A stretch of 64,000 nucleotides of DNA. Source: Duganella qianjiadongensis (GTDB lineage Bacteria; Pseudomonadota; Gammaproteobacteria; Burkholderiales; Burkholderiaceae_D). A model generated the notes under the pieces. That model was not told the origin of the DNA. It saw only the letters and a list, made by a program, of their open reading frames with translations, and searched no databases. This document shows, piece by piece, positions 17,882-28,861 of the stretch (position 1 is its first letter; each line of letters opens with the position of its first letter). The DNA is taken from positions 41,658 to 105,657 of the forward strand of contig NZ_WWCM01000015.1 of assembly GCF_009857915.1 (NCBI RefSeq), written 5' to 3'. A program made the translations under genes and the position numbers.

Positions 17882-18588
17882 TGACGGCCGCACTGGAAAT
17901 ATCCAAACTGCATACCTGGTACGGCGAATCGCACATCCTGCATGACGTCAATCTGGTGGTACAGCCCGGCGAAGTGGTGACGCTGCTGGGCCGTAACGGC
18001 GCCGGCCGCACCACCACGCTGCGCGCCATCATGGGTCTGACGGGCGTGCGTACCGGTTCGATCAAAATTAACGGCGTGGAAGCGCTGGGCCTGCCTACCC
18101 ATAAAATCGCCCATCTGGGTGTGGGTTACTGCCCCGAAGAGCGCGGCATTTTTTCCTCGCTGTCGACGGAAGAAAACCTGCTGCTGCCGCCGCAGCTGGC
18201 CACAGGCCAAAAAGGCATGTCGGTAGAAGAAATCTACGCCATGTTCCCTAATCTGGAAGAACGCAAGCATAGCCAGGGCACCCGTCTGTCCGGTGGCGAA
18301 CAGCAGATGCTGGCCGTCGCGCGCATACTGCGCACGGGCGCACGGCTGCTGCTGCTCGATGAAATTTCGGAAGGGCTGGCGCCCGTCATCGTGCAGGGTC
18401 TGGCACGCATGATTACCACTCTCAAAGCCAAGGGCTACACCATCGTGATGGTGGAACAGAATTTCCGGTTTGCTGCACCGCTGGCGGACCGGTTCTACGT
18501 GATGGAACACGGTCAGATCGTCGAGACTTTTGTTGCATCGGAATTGAGCACCAAGATGCCGGTACTGACCGAGCTACTGGGTGTGTAA
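17881..18588 (+). CDS. livF: Branched-chain amino-acid-type ABC transporter ATPase LivF
   Basis: The second Liv ATPase, 235 aa, partner of LivG. It has a LivF-type ABC core: LSGGEQQMLAVARIL signature and LLLLDEISEGLAP Walker B. The Walker A loop reads GRNGAGRTT, with Arg43 where the conserved phosphate-binding Lys is expected. The rest of the domain is intact and the gene is not degraded, so the substitution is a real feature of this protein. I believe similar GAGRTT loops occur in related burkholderial LivF proteins but cannot check this here. Confidence 0.93.
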   Translation: MTAALEISKLHTWYGESHILHDVNLVVQPGEVVTLLGRNGAGRTTTLRAIMGLTGVRTGSIKINGVEALGLPTHKIAHLGVGYCPEERGIFSSLSTEENLLLPPQLATGQKGMSVEEIYAMFPNLEERKHSQGTRLSGGEQQMLAVARILRTGARLLLLDEISEGLAPVIVQGLARMITTLKAKGYTIVMVEQNFRFAAPLADRFYVMEHGQIVETFVASELSTKMPVLTELLGV

Positions 18589-18638
18589 GCAGACTGTAAA
18601 ACAATAAGCACAACCTCATTTTTAGAGACGGAGACGCC

Positions 18639-19847
18639 ATGAAACTCAAAGCCATCACCCTTGCAGCCACTGCCGCCTGTGCCTTCGGCCTGTCCTTTGC
18701 CGCGCAGGCGCAGGTGTCGGGCGATACCATCAAGATCGGCCTGATTACCGATATGTCCGGCCTGTATGCCGATATCGACGGTGCCGGTGGCGCCGAAGCC
18801 ATCAAGATGGCGATCGCCGATGCGGGCGTGGTCATCGCCGGTAAAAAGGTCGAGTTCATTTCGGCCGACCATCAGAACAAGGCCGATATCGCGGCCTCCA
18901 AAGCACGCGAATGGTTTGACCAGCAGGGCGTGGACATGCTGATCGGCGGCACCAATTCGGGCGCCAATCTGGCCATGGCCAAGGTGGCGGCCGAGAAGAA
19001 AAAAGTCTTCATCTCCATCGGCGCCGGTTCGGCCCGTCTGACCAATGAGGAATGCACGCCCTACACCATCCACTATGCCTACGACACCATCGCGCTGGCG
19101 CGCGGTACCGGCGGCGCGATTGTGAAGCAGGGCGGCAAGAGCTGGTATTTCATGACGGCTGACTACGCTTTCGGCGCGTCGCTGGAAAAAGATACGGCCG
19201 ATGTGGTGAAGTCCTCGGGCGGCAAAGTGCTGGGCTCGGTCAAGCACCCGCTGTCGGCTTCCGACTTCTCGTCCTTCCTGCTGCAGGCCCAGTCTTCGGG
19301 CGCGCAGATTCTGGGTCTGGCCAACGCAGGTGGCGATGCCATCAACTCCATCAAGGCCGCCAACGAATTCGGCATCACCAAGAAAATGAAGCTGGCCGGT
19401 CTGCTGATCTTCATCAACGATATCCACTCGCTGGGCCTGAATCTGACCCAGGGCATGTACCTGACCGATGGCTGGTACTGGGATGCGAATGCGGAAACCC
19501 GCGCCTGGTCGAAACGCTATTTCGAGAAGATGAAGAAAGAGCCATCGATGCTGCAGGCGGCTGATTATTCGGCGGCCAGCAACTACCTGAAAGCCGTGAA
19601 AGCGGTCGGTACGGATGACACGGAAAAAGTCATGGCCTACCTGAAGGCCAACAAGATCAACGACATGTTCGCCAAGAACGGCGTGATCCGTCCGGACGGC
19701 CGCATGGTGCACGATATGTATCTGATGGAAGTGAAGAAGCAGTCGGAATCGAAGTATCCATGGGACTACTACAAAGTGGTCGCCACCATCCCCGGTGATC
19801 AGGCCTACGCCACCAAGGCGGAAACCAAATGCTCGCTGTGGAAATAA
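18639..19847 (+). CDS. Periplasmic substrate-binding protein of the Liv-type ABC transporter
   Basis: A 402-aa type I periplasmic binding protein. The signal peptide covers residues 1-24 (MKLKAITLAATAAC... to AAQA-Q), followed by IKIGLITDMSGLYADIDGAGG, the usual N-terminal lobe of amino-acid/amide/urea binders. A SIGAGSARLTN segment and paired Cys residues in the second lobe are also seen. GGAGAC precedes the ATG. The ligand is uncertain: branched-chain amino acids, amides or aromatic acids are all possible for this family. Two strong stem-loops follow the stop, which could make this the most abundant product of the operon. Confidence 0.92.
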   Translation: MKLKAITLAATAACAFGLSFAAQAQVSGDTIKIGLITDMSGLYADIDGAGGAEAIKMAIADAGVVIAGKKVEFISADHQNKADIAASKAREWFDQQGVDMLIGGTNSGANLAMAKVAAEKKKVFISIGAGSARLTNEECTPYTIHYAYDTIALARGTGGAIVKQGGKSWYFMTADYAFGASLEKDTADVVKSSGGKVLGSVKHPLSASDFSSFLLQAQSSGAQILGLANAGGDAINSIKAANEFGITKKMKLAGLLIFINDIHSLGLNLTQGMYLTDGWYWDANAETRAWSKRYFEKMKKEPSMLQAADYSAASNYLKAVKAVGTDDTEKVMAYLKANKINDMFAKNGVIRPDGRMVHDMYLMEVKKQSESKYPWDYYKVVATIPGDQAYATKAETKCSLWK

Positions 19848-19862
19848 GCTGAGTTGTGCACA

Positions 19863-19916
19863 GGCCGGAGCGAGTCCGGCCGTTTCCCTGTTACACGCCT
19901 GCCCGTCCGGGCGGGC
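19863..19916 (+). terminator. Tandem intercistronic stem-loops between the binding-protein gene and livH
   Basis: The first hairpin is GGCCGGA / TCCGGCC (19863-19869 with 19875-19881). The second is centred on GCCCG-TC-CGGGC, extended by flanking pairs (about 19897-19916). Neither has a long T run, so partial attenuation or 3' mRNA protection of the binding-protein message is more likely than full termination. Their position also supports starting livH at 19937 rather than at 19856. Confidence 0.6.
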
Positions 19917-19936
19917 GATCTTTATATTGTGATCTC

Positions 19937-20821
19937 ATGGAAATCTTCGGCGTTCCTCTGCCCGCGATGCTGAGCCAGTTACTACTGGGGCTCGTCAATG
20001 GCTCGTTCTACGCAATGCTGTCGCTGGGTCTGGCCGTGATTTTCGGCCTGCTCAATGTGATTAACTTTTCCCACGGCGCGCTGTACATGATGGGCGCGTT
20101 TCTGGCGTGGATGGGCATGGCGTATTTCGGCCTCAATTACTGGGTGATGCTGGTGCTGGCGCCGCTGGTGGTGGGCGCGTTCGGCATCGTCATCGAAAAG
20201 ACCATGCTGCGCTGGCTGTACAAGCTCGATCATCTGTATGGCCTGCTGCTGACCTTCGGCATCACTTTGCTGCTGGAAGGCGTGTTCCGTTCCTTCTACG
20301 GCGTGTCCGGCCAGCGTTTCGAAGTGCCGGAAGCACTGGCGGGCGCTACCGATCTGGGCTTCATGATGCTGCCCAATTACCGCGCGTGGGTGGTGCTGGC
20401 ATCGCTGGCTGTCTGTCTGGGTACGTGGTTCGTGATCGAAAAAACCAAGCTGGGTGCCTATCTGCGCGCCGGTACCGAAAATCCGAAACTGGTAGAAGCG
20501 TTCGGCATCAATGTGCCGCTGATGGTGACTCTGACGTATGGCTTCGGGGTGGCGCTGGCAGGCTTTGCCGGCGTGCTGGCCGCGCCAGTCATTCAGGTGC
20601 AGCCGCTGATGGGGCAGAACCTGATTATCGTGGTGTTCGCCGTGGTGGTGATAGGCGGCATGGGCTCGATTATCGGTTCCATTCTGACCGGGCTGGGACT
20701 GGGCGTGATCGAAGGCCTGACCAAAGTGTTCTATCCCGAGTTTTCCTCGACGGTGGTGTTTCTGGTGATGGTGATCGTGCTGCTGATCCGTCCTGCCGGC
20801 CTGTTCGGTAAAGAAAAATAG
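19937..20821 (+). CDS. livH: Branched-chain amino-acid-type ABC transporter permease LivH
   Basis: An inner-membrane permease of 294 aa, using ATG 19937 (MEIFGVPLPAMLSQLLLGLVNG). An upstream in-frame start at 19856 would place two stem-loops inside the coding region and gives a non-family N-terminus. It has about eight hydrophobic segments and the family motifs GLVNGSFYAMLSLGLAVIFGLLNVINFSHG and the EAA-like loop GTENPKLVEAFGINV. livM follows 7 bp after the stop. Confidence 0.93.
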   Translation: MEIFGVPLPAMLSQLLLGLVNGSFYAMLSLGLAVIFGLLNVINFSHGALYMMGAFLAWMGMAYFGLNYWVMLVLAPLVVGAFGIVIEKTMLRWLYKLDHLYGLLLTFGITLLLEGVFRSFYGVSGQRFEVPEALAGATDLGFMMLPNYRAWVVLASLAVCLGTWFVIEKTKLGAYLRAGTENPKLVEAFGINVPLMVTLTYGFGVALAGFAGVLAAPVIQVQPLMGQNLIIVVFAVVVIGGMGSIIGSILTGLGLGVIEGLTKVFYPEFSSTVVFLVMVIVLLIRPAGLFGKEK

Positions 20822-20828
20822 GAGGCCG

Positions 20829-21815
20829 ATGATGCACAAGAAAATTGCTTATACCCTTGCATTGCTGGTGGCGCTGCTGGCGCCGTTTATCGGCTATCCC
20901 GTGTTTCTGGCCAAGCTGCTGTGCTTTGCCCTGTTTGCCTGCGCCTTCAATCTGCTGATCGGCTACACGGGTTTGCTGTCGTTCGGTCACGCGGCCTTTT
21001 TCGGCGCGGCGGGCTATGTGGCGGGCAATGCCATGAAAGTCTGGGGCTGGCCTGTCGAGCTGGGCTTGCTGGCCGGGGTGGCAGCGGGCGCGGCTATCGG
21101 TCTGGTGATGGGCGCGCTGGCGATCCGCCGTCAGGGCATCTATTTCTCCATGATTACGCTGGCGCTGGCGCAGATGGTGTACTTCGGTGCGCTGCGGGCT
21201 GGCGAATTCACGGGCGGCGAAGATGGCTTGCAAGGTGTTCCACGTGGCAAGCTGTTCGGCGCTATCGATCTGGGCAACGATGTGGCGCTGTACTTCTTCG
21301 TACTGGCGGTGTGCATACTGGCGTTCATGCTAATCGTGCGCACCATCCATTCGCCGTTCGGCCAGGTACTGAAAGCGATCAAGGAAAACGAGCCGCGTGC
21401 GATTTCGCTCGGTTACGACGTGGACCGCTACAAGCTGCTGGCCTTCGTGCTGTCGGCGGCGCTGGCAGGTCTGGCTGGTGCTTCGAATATGCTGGTGCAG
21501 GGCTTTGAAACGCTGACCGATGTGCACTGGAGCATGTCGGGTCTGGTGATCTTGATGACGCTGGTCGGCGGCATGGGGACGCTGGCTGGTCCCGTGCTGG
21601 GCGCCATCATCATCATCGCACTGGAGAACAAGCTGGGCGATCTGGGCATTGCGCTGGCTGAGCGCAGCGGTATCGAATGGTTCAACACGCTGGGCGAAGC
21701 CGTCAGCATGGTGACGGGGCTGATCTTTATTGCCTGCGTGCTGCTGTTCCGGCGCGGTATCGTGGGCGAAATCATCGCCCGCCTGCCGAATGGACTCAAC
21801 AAGAAAGCCGCATGA
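20829..21815 (+). CDS. livM: Branched-chain amino-acid-type ABC transporter permease LivM
   Basis: The second permease of the Liv-type importer, 328 aa with about eight to nine membrane segments. Family motifs include LIGYTGLLSFGHAAFFGAAGY and the cytoplasmic coupling loop IKENEPRAISLGYDVDRYK. GGAGG directly precedes two tandem ATG codons (20829 and 20832). It is the last gene of the transporter operon, followed by a strong terminator. Confidence 0.94.
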   Translation: MMHKKIAYTLALLVALLAPFIGYPVFLAKLLCFALFACAFNLLIGYTGLLSFGHAAFFGAAGYVAGNAMKVWGWPVELGLLAGVAAGAAIGLVMGALAIRRQGIYFSMITLALAQMVYFGALRAGEFTGGEDGLQGVPRGKLFGAIDLGNDVALYFFVLAVCILAFMLIVRTIHSPFGQVLKAIKENEPRAISLGYDVDRYKLLAFVLSAALAGLAGASNMLVQGFETLTDVHWSMSGLVILMTLVGGMGTLAGPVLGAIIIIALENKLGDLGIALAERSGIEWFNTLGEAVSMVTGLIFIACVLLFRRGIVGEIIARLPNGLNKKAA

Positions 21816-21839
21816 CTTTCAGGGTTTGATACAGCACAG

Positions 21840-21871
21840 GCGCCGGACGAACAGTCCGGCGCTTTTTTTTT
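21840..21871 (+). terminator. Rho-independent terminator of the liv operon
   Basis: A 9-bp perfect stem GCGCCGGAC / GTCCGGCGC (21840-21848 with 21854-21862) has a 5-nt loop and is followed by a run of nine T. It closes the livGFKHM-type operon. Confidence 0.94.
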
Positions 21872-21915
21872 GTCCGGCGTACATTGGCAGTCCACCTTTC
21901 TCTGCCGAGGTAGAT

Positions 21916-23979
21916 ATGGCTATCAGGACGATAGGGCTGGCGCTGGCCAGCTGCGCGCTGGCCGCTTGCGGTGCGCATCATCACCATGACGATGTTGAAG
22001 AGCTGAATCTGGCACCGGCTTTTCTGGGCACCATTAGCGCGACCAGCTACGATGGCCAGAGCGACGATCTGCTGACCGCTGGGCTGGGCGCCAGCGGTCT
22101 GGCAGGGCCTACCCCTGCCTATGCCGATCCGGCGCGTCCTACGGCCTCTGAGCTGCGCCGTAACGCGATCTATGCCAACTACCGTGCCGTGCTCGATATC
22201 GCTGCCAATAGCGGCTATGGCACCTTGTACGGCCCGAATGTGGATGCGGCAGGCAGCGTGACCAGCGGGCAGGGGCTGGTAGCCGGTACCGAGTATCTGG
22301 CCTATGCCGATGATGGCAGCGGCCAGCAGAATGTGACGCTGATGGTGCAGGTGCCGGCCAACTTCGATCCGGCCCAGCCTTGCATCGTCACTGCCACTTC
22401 CAGCGGTTCGCGTGGCGTGTATGGCGCCATCGGCAGCGCGGGCGAGTGGGGTCTGAAGAATCGCTGTGCAGTGGCGTATAGCGATAAGGGCAGCGGCACC
22501 GGGCTGTACACCTTCGATGACGACAGCGTGAACTTGCAGAACGGGGTAAGGGCTACACGTGTGGCAGCGGGCAAGGCGGCCAGTTTTGTGCCCGTGCTCG
22601 GCGATAACGAGCGTGCTGCCTATGCTGCCAGCTTCCCCGCGCGCGTGGCATTCAAGCACGCCCACTCGCAGCAGAACCCGGAAAAGGACTGGGGCAGAAT
22701 GACGCTGCAGGCGGTGGAGTTTGCTTTCTATGTGCTCAACCAGCAGTATGGCGTGCTGGCGCGCGATGGCCAGCATCATCTGCTGCGCTTCACGCCACGC
22801 AATACGTTGACCATAGCGTCGAGTATTTCCAATGGCGGCGGCGCCGCTTTGCGGGCTGCCGAGCAGGATAGCAAGGGGCTCATTAGTGGTGTGGCTGTCA
22901 GCGAACCGCAGGTGCAGCCCGCCGCTGGCCCCGCGTACACGGTGCGGCAGGGCGCTGCGGCCGTGAGCGGCTACGGTAAGGCGCTGTTTGACTACGCCAC
23001 TTATGCTGCGCTGTACCAGCCTTGCATTGCAGCGTCACCTGCGGCAGCGGGACGTTGCACTTCGCTGGTAGCGAAAGGTTTGCTGGCGGGTGGCGATCTG
23101 GCGGCCCAGCAGGCCGACGCCAGGGCGCGCTTGCAGGCCTATGGCTGGCTGGCCGATTCCGATCCCTTGCAGGCCGCCCATGCGGGGACCAATGTGCTGG
23201 TGGCGGTGACCTACGCTTATGCATATGGCAAGTTTTCCGTGACCGATAAGCTGTGCGGTTTTTCCTTCGCTGCGACCGATGCCAGTGGAGTTCCCGTCGC
23301 CTTCACCGCTGCGCAGCGAGCCAGCAGCTTTGCTAGCCAGAACGGCATAGTCGGCAACGTGATTTATGAGGATGCAGTGGGCGGCGCCGTGGCCTATCCG
23401 TTCGGGGTTTCGCCGAGCAGCCATCTGGCTGACCAGTCGCTCGATGGTTTTCTCTGTCTGCGCGCGCTGGCGACGGGTGTCGATCCCGTCAGCGGCAATG
23501 CACTAGCTCCGCTGCTGGCCGTGCAAAGTGCGCGGGTCAAGGCGGGCATGGCCGAGGTTCTGGCGAGCGCTAATCTGCATGGCAAACCCGCCATCATCGT
23601 GCACGGCCGTAGCGATACGCTGATTCCTGTGAACTTTGCTTCGCGCGCCTATCTGGGGCTGAATGCGGCGGTGGAAGGAGCGGTCAGCCAGCTACGCTAT
23701 ATCGAGGTGCTGAACGCTAACCACTTTGATTCGTTCACCAGTGCGCTGCCGGCCAATATCGTGCCGCTGCATGTGTATCTGTTCCGCGCGCTCGATGCCA
23801 TGCTCGCGCATCTGCGTAATCCGGCGCAGGCATTGCCGCCTTCGCAGGTGGTGCGCACGCTGGTACGCAGCGATAACACGACCCCGATTACCCTGTTGAA
23901 TCTGCCTGCTCTGGCGACGGCGCCGCCGCTTTCGGACGCCATCATCGTGAAGGGGACGAGTGTCACGGTGCCGGACTAG
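21916..23979 (+). CDS. D-(-)-3-hydroxybutyrate oligomer hydrolase (lipoprotein form)
   Basis: This hydrolyses 3-hydroxybutyrate oligomers released from PHB to monomer. I use ATG 21916 with GAGG five bases upstream, giving 687 aa; the frame is open further upstream but crosses the liv terminator. The N-terminus is a lipoprotein signal (LALASCALAAC-G) followed by a His-rich HHHHDD patch, suggesting outer-membrane or periplasmic anchoring. The core matches the 3HB-oligomer hydrolase family, with a putative nucleophile in SSISNGGGAAL and C-terminal segments IIVHGRSDTLIPV and LNANHFDSF (probable catalytic Asp/His regions). Two other PHB-type esterases lie at 47.8 and 58.2 kb. Confidence 0.88.
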   Translation: MAIRTIGLALASCALAACGAHHHHDDVEELNLAPAFLGTISATSYDGQSDDLLTAGLGASGLAGPTPAYADPARPTASELRRNAIYANYRAVLDIAANSGYGTLYGPNVDAAGSVTSGQGLVAGTEYLAYADDGSGQQNVTLMVQVPANFDPAQPCIVTATSSGSRGVYGAIGSAGEWGLKNRCAVAYSDKGSGTGLYTFDDDSVNLQNGVRATRVAAGKAASFVPVLGDNERAAYAASFPARVAFKHAHSQQNPEKDWGRMTLQAVEFAFYVLNQQYGVLARDGQHHLLRFTPRNTLTIASSISNGGGAALRAAEQDSKGLISGVAVSEPQVQPAAGPAYTVRQGAAAVSGYGKALFDYATYAALYQPCIAASPAAAGRCTSLVAKGLLAGGDLAAQQADARARLQAYGWLADSDPLQAAHAGTNVLVAVTYAYAYGKFSVTDKLCGFSFAATDASGVPVAFTAAQRASSFASQNGIVGNVIYEDAVGGAVAYPFGVSPSSHLADQSLDGFLCLRALATGVDPVSGNALAPLLAVQSARVKAGMAEVLASANLHGKPAIIVHGRSDTLIPVNFASRAYLGLNAAVEGAVSQLRYIEVLNANHFDSFTSALPANIVPLHVYLFRALDAMLAHLRNPAQALPPSQVVRTLVRSDNTTPITLLNLPALATAPPLSDAIIVKGTSVTVPD

Positions 23980-24008
23980 GCTGGGTGTCGGCAATCTGGT
24001 GTCGGCAA

Positions 24009-25175
24009 TTACAGGGCCGCGGCGTAAATGGCGCGCGCATCGTCGCGGCTTACATGGCGCAGATTATTCCCTAGCAACCGGGTCTGCAGCATGGCGTCGT
24101 CGGCCAGCTTATCCAGATCCTGCTCGGTGATGCCGACCTGCTGTAGCCTGCGCTCGATACCGGCCGCGGCGGCTAGTTGCTCCATTGCAATCACAAGCGC
24201 TTCGGCGCGAGCTTCCGTGCTGCCGCTCGCCTGCGGCACCACGACCTCGGCCAGTTCGGCGTACAGCGGGGTGGCCACTGGCATATTGAAGCGCAAGACA
24301 TGGGGCAGTACCAGCGAATTGGATAGTCCATGCGGCACATGGAAGTTGCCGCCTATGGGGTAGGCGAGCGCATGGACGGCGGCCACGGGCGCGTTCGAGA
24401 ACGCCTGTCCGGCCAGCATGGCACCGAGCAGCATAGCCTGTCGTGCGGCCAGATCGCGTCCATGTTCGCAGGCATGCAGCAGGTTGGCCGACAGCAGGCC
24501 CAGCGCCTGCTTCGCCAGCATATCGGATAGCGGATTCTTTTTATGCCGCGTGGTGTAGGCTTCGATCGCATGCACCATGGCATCGATGCCTGTGGCCGCT
24601 GTTACGGCGGGCGGCAGGCCCAGCGTCAGTTCCGCATCTAGCAATGCCAGATCGGCATACAGTTGCGGCGCGACGATGCCCATCTTGGTGGTAGCGCCGG
24701 TGGTCACGATGGCGATGTTGGTGACTTCGGAACCGGTACCCGCAGTGGTAGGGATCTGCACCAGCGGCAGGCGCTGGCCGACGACATTGCCGATGCCGTA
24801 AATGGCGCTCAAGGCCTGATCGCTATTGGCCAGCACGGCGATCAGTTTGGCCACATCCATGGAACTGCCGCCGCCTATGCCGATGATGATATCGCTGGCC
24901 GCCACCCGCGCCACATCGAGCGCATCGAGGATGGTCTTTTCGGGTGGATCGGCGATCACTTCCGAGTAGATCTCGCAGGCTAGTCCCGCTGCCTTGACGC
25001 TGGCGACGGGAGCTTGCACCAGACCGGTACGTAGAAAACCCGCATCGGTGACAAACAGGGCGCGGCGAGCGCGGGGAAAGTGCTGGCGCAGCAAGGCGCC
25101 TAGATTGGCTGCAGCACCCGGTTCGGCAACGATGTGGGCGACGGTGCTGAAAGCAAACGGGGGGAAGTCGTGCAT
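24009..25175 (-). CDS. Iron-containing alcohol dehydrogenase
   Basis: A group III NAD(P)-dependent dehydrogenase, 388 aa. The N-terminal nucleotide-binding part has GIGGGSSMDVAKL. The metal-binding C-terminal part has DAMVHAIEAYTT and HALAYPIGGNFHVPHGLSN, which supply the expected Asp/His ligands. TAGTGSEVTN is the conserved family signature. The substrate is unknown (butanol, 1,3-propanediol, lactaldehyde and 4-hydroxybutyrate dehydrogenases all belong here). It is divergent from the TSUP permease. A link to 3-hydroxybutyrate or 4-hydroxybutyrate metabolism with the adjacent oligomer hydrolase is only a guess. Confidence 0.92.
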   Translation of the reverse strand: MHDFPPFAFSTVAHIVAEPGAAANLGALLRQHFPRARRALFVTDAGFLRTGLVQAPVASVKAAGLACEIYSEVIADPPEKTILDALDVARVAASDIIIGIGGGSSMDVAKLIAVLANSDQALSAIYGIGNVVGQRLPLVQIPTTAGTGSEVTNIAIVTTGATTKMGIVAPQLYADLALLDAELTLGLPPAVTAATGIDAMVHAIEAYTTRHKKNPLSDMLAKQALGLLSANLLHACEHGRDLAARQAMLLGAMLAGQAFSNAPVAAVHALAYPIGGNFHVPHGLSNSLVLPHVLRFNMPVATPLYAELAEVVVPQASGSTEARAEALVIAMEQLAAAAGIERRLQQVGITEQDLDKLADDAMLQTRLLGNNLRHVSRDDARAIYAAAL

Positions 25176-25317
25176 GGGATTTCCTCGTTGGACAATGTTC
25201 CGGCGGACCTTTCTAGCTTACCCCAAGTATGCAAGATCGGTATAAGCGGCGTGAAATTTCTTCCGTACAATGTAGCCTTTGCTCTGACGGGCTAGTGCAT
25301 ATTGTTGAAGGTTGCTG

Positions 25318-26082
25318 ATGGTTGATTATCTGTTGTTGGGGGGGGCGGCATTCAGTGCCGGTCTGGTGGATGCCGTGGTGGGTGGGGGCGGGCTGATCCA
25401 GTTGCCCACCATGTTTTCAGTGTTCCCGAATATGGCGCCGGCTACGCTGATCGGCACGAACAAGCTGGCCAGTATTTTTGGCACCAGTGTGGCGGCAGTC
25501 AGTTATGCGCGGCGCGTGGCGATAGCGTGGTCGGTAGCCGCTCCCGCTGCCATTGCTGCGCTGGTGTTTGCTTTCTTTGGCGCTTACACGGTGACGCAGG
25601 TGTCAGCCGAGTTCATGCGCTTATTGCTGCCCGTCGTGCTGGTGGCGGTAGCGGCATACACCTTTGCCCGTAAGGATTTCGGTGCCGTGCATGCGCCCGT
25701 GCATAGCGGTGTGAAGGAACAGTCGCTGGCGCTGCTGGTCGGTTCCGGCATCGGTTTCTACGATGGCTTCTTCGGTCCCGGCACAGGCAGCTTCCTGGTA
25801 TTCCTGTTCGTACGTATCTTCGGTTTCGACTTTCTCGGTGCCTCGGCGGTGGCCAAGGTGGTGAACGTGGCGTGTAACTTTGCCGCGCTGATATGGTTCG
25901 GCTACAGCGGCCACCTGATCTGGCAGCTGGGTTTGCTGATGGCTATCTGCCAGATAGGCGGTGCCTTCATCGGCTCGCGTCTGGCCATGAAGCATGGCAG
26001 CGGTTTTGTGCGTAAATTATTCCTGCTCGTGGTGTCGGTGCTGATACTCAAAACGGGACATGATGCGTGGCTGAGGTGGTAG
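25318..26082 (+). CDS. TauE/SafE (TSUP) family membrane permease
   Basis: A 254-aa inner-membrane protein with about seven to eight hydrophobic segments, using ATG 25318 (GAAGG upstream) rather than the TTG at 25312. The two homologous halves begin with GLVDAVVGGGGLIQLPTM and GFYDGFFGPGTGSFL, the repeated TSUP signature. Family members export sulfite, sulfoacetate or related organosulfur anions, or move other small anions. Nothing nearby fixes the substrate. It is followed by the parS-terminator-parS element. Confidence 0.9.
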   Translation: MVDYLLLGGAAFSAGLVDAVVGGGGLIQLPTMFSVFPNMAPATLIGTNKLASIFGTSVAAVSYARRVAIAWSVAAPAAIAALVFAFFGAYTVTQVSAEFMRLLLPVVLVAVAAYTFARKDFGAVHAPVHSGVKEQSLALLVGSGIGFYDGFFGPGTGSFLVFLFVRIFGFDFLGASAVAKVVNVACNFAALIWFGYSGHLIWQLGLLMAICQIGGAFIGSRLAMKHGSGFVRKLFLLVVSVLILKTGHDAWLRW

Positions 26083-26096
26083 TGGATACCGATCAC

Positions 26097-26112
26097 TGTT
26101 CCACGTGAAACA
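26097..26112 (+). other. parS centromere site 1
   Basis: TGTTCCACGTGAAACA differs at one position from the consensus parS palindrome TGTTTCACGTGAAACA. It lies 2.9 kb upstream of parA, and ParB is expected to bind here. Confidence 0.93.
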
Positions 26113-26125
26113 ATTTCGGAACACC

Positions 26126-26162
26126 AAAAGGGGCATAGGACCACCATCCAGTGCCCCTTTTT
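26126..26162. terminator. Rho-independent terminator between the two parS sites
   Basis: AAAAGGGGCA (26126-26135) and TGCCCCTTTT (26152-26161) form a 10-bp stem with a T run. The opposite strand also ends in a T run, so it may work for both directions. It separates the TSUP gene from mnmG and is flanked symmetrically by parS sites. Confidence 0.85.
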
Positions 26163-26165
26163 CAT

Positions 26166-26181
26166 TGTTTCACGTGGAACA
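26166..26181 (-). other. parS centromere site 2 (inverted copy)
   Basis: TGTTTCACGTGGAACA is the exact reverse complement of site 1 and lies 53 bp after it. Together they make an inverted repeat around the terminator, 90 bp upstream of mnmG. Confidence 0.93.
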
Positions 26182-26270
26182 AAAACAGAAAAATTTGTGC
26201 TTAAAAAAGTCGCAGCTACAAAAAGACTCTATAATCTGACCTTGATCCTCACGCTTTAAAGCATTCCAAC

Positions 26271-28210
<1,940 letters not shown>

Positions 28211-28214
<4 letters not shown>

Positions 28215-28861
28215 AGGTGTTTGACCGCGCTGCAATAGCGGACGTTTTAAAGCAGGGCATCGCTGCGCTGGAACTGAACCTGAGCGAGGCACAGGTAGAA
28301 AAACTGCTCGACTATCTGGCTTTGCTGAACAAGTGGAACTCGGTGTACAACCTGACGTCGGTGCGTGATCCGGTGCAGATGGTGACGCTGCACGTGCTGG
28401 ACTCGCTGGCCGCCGTGCCAGCGTTTGCCGGTGCGCAGAACGTGCTCGATGTGGGTGCCGGCGGCGGTTTGCCCGGCATGGTACTGGCGATCAGCCGGCC
28501 CGATATGAAGGTGGCGATGATCGATACGGTGCATAAGAAGACGGCATTCCTGAATCAGGTGAAGGCCGAGCTGGAACTGGCCAATGTCACGGTGTACACC
28601 AAGCAGGTGCAGCAACTGGAGGTGAAGACCAGGTTCGATGTGATCACTTCGCGCGCCTTTGCCGACCTGTCCGACTTCGTCAACTGGTCGGGTCATCTGC
28701 TGCAGGAGGGCGGCCAGTTCATCGCCCTCAAAGGTACGGCACCGGAGGACGAGCGCGAGCGACTGCCAGCGCCATGGAAAGTGCAGAAACTGCAGCCTCT
28801 GGCAGTGCCGGGGCTGGATGCAGAGCGCCATCTGGTATTCATACAGGCTGAATCGGTATAA
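28211..28861 (+). CDS. rsmG: 16S rRNA (guanine527-N7)-methyltransferase RsmG (GidB)
   Basis: Methylates G527 of 16S rRNA in the 530 loop; loss gives low-level streptomycin resistance in several bacteria. The 216-aa protein has the conserved WNSVYNLTSVRDP segment and the SAM-binding motif VLDVGAGGGLPGMVLAI, followed by TSRAFADLSDF. It is translationally coupled to mnmG and followed by a very AT-rich 136-bp spacer before parA. Confidence 0.96.

Noticed and set aside
17881..18588. livF as a pseudogene because of the Walker A substitution
   Set aside because: The frame is full length, other motifs are intact and it is overlapped by livG in a complete operon.
21730..21915. Upstream extension of the 3HB-oligomer hydrolase
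   Set aside because: It would run through the 3' end of livM and the liv terminator; the lipoprotein signal starts cleanly at 21916.
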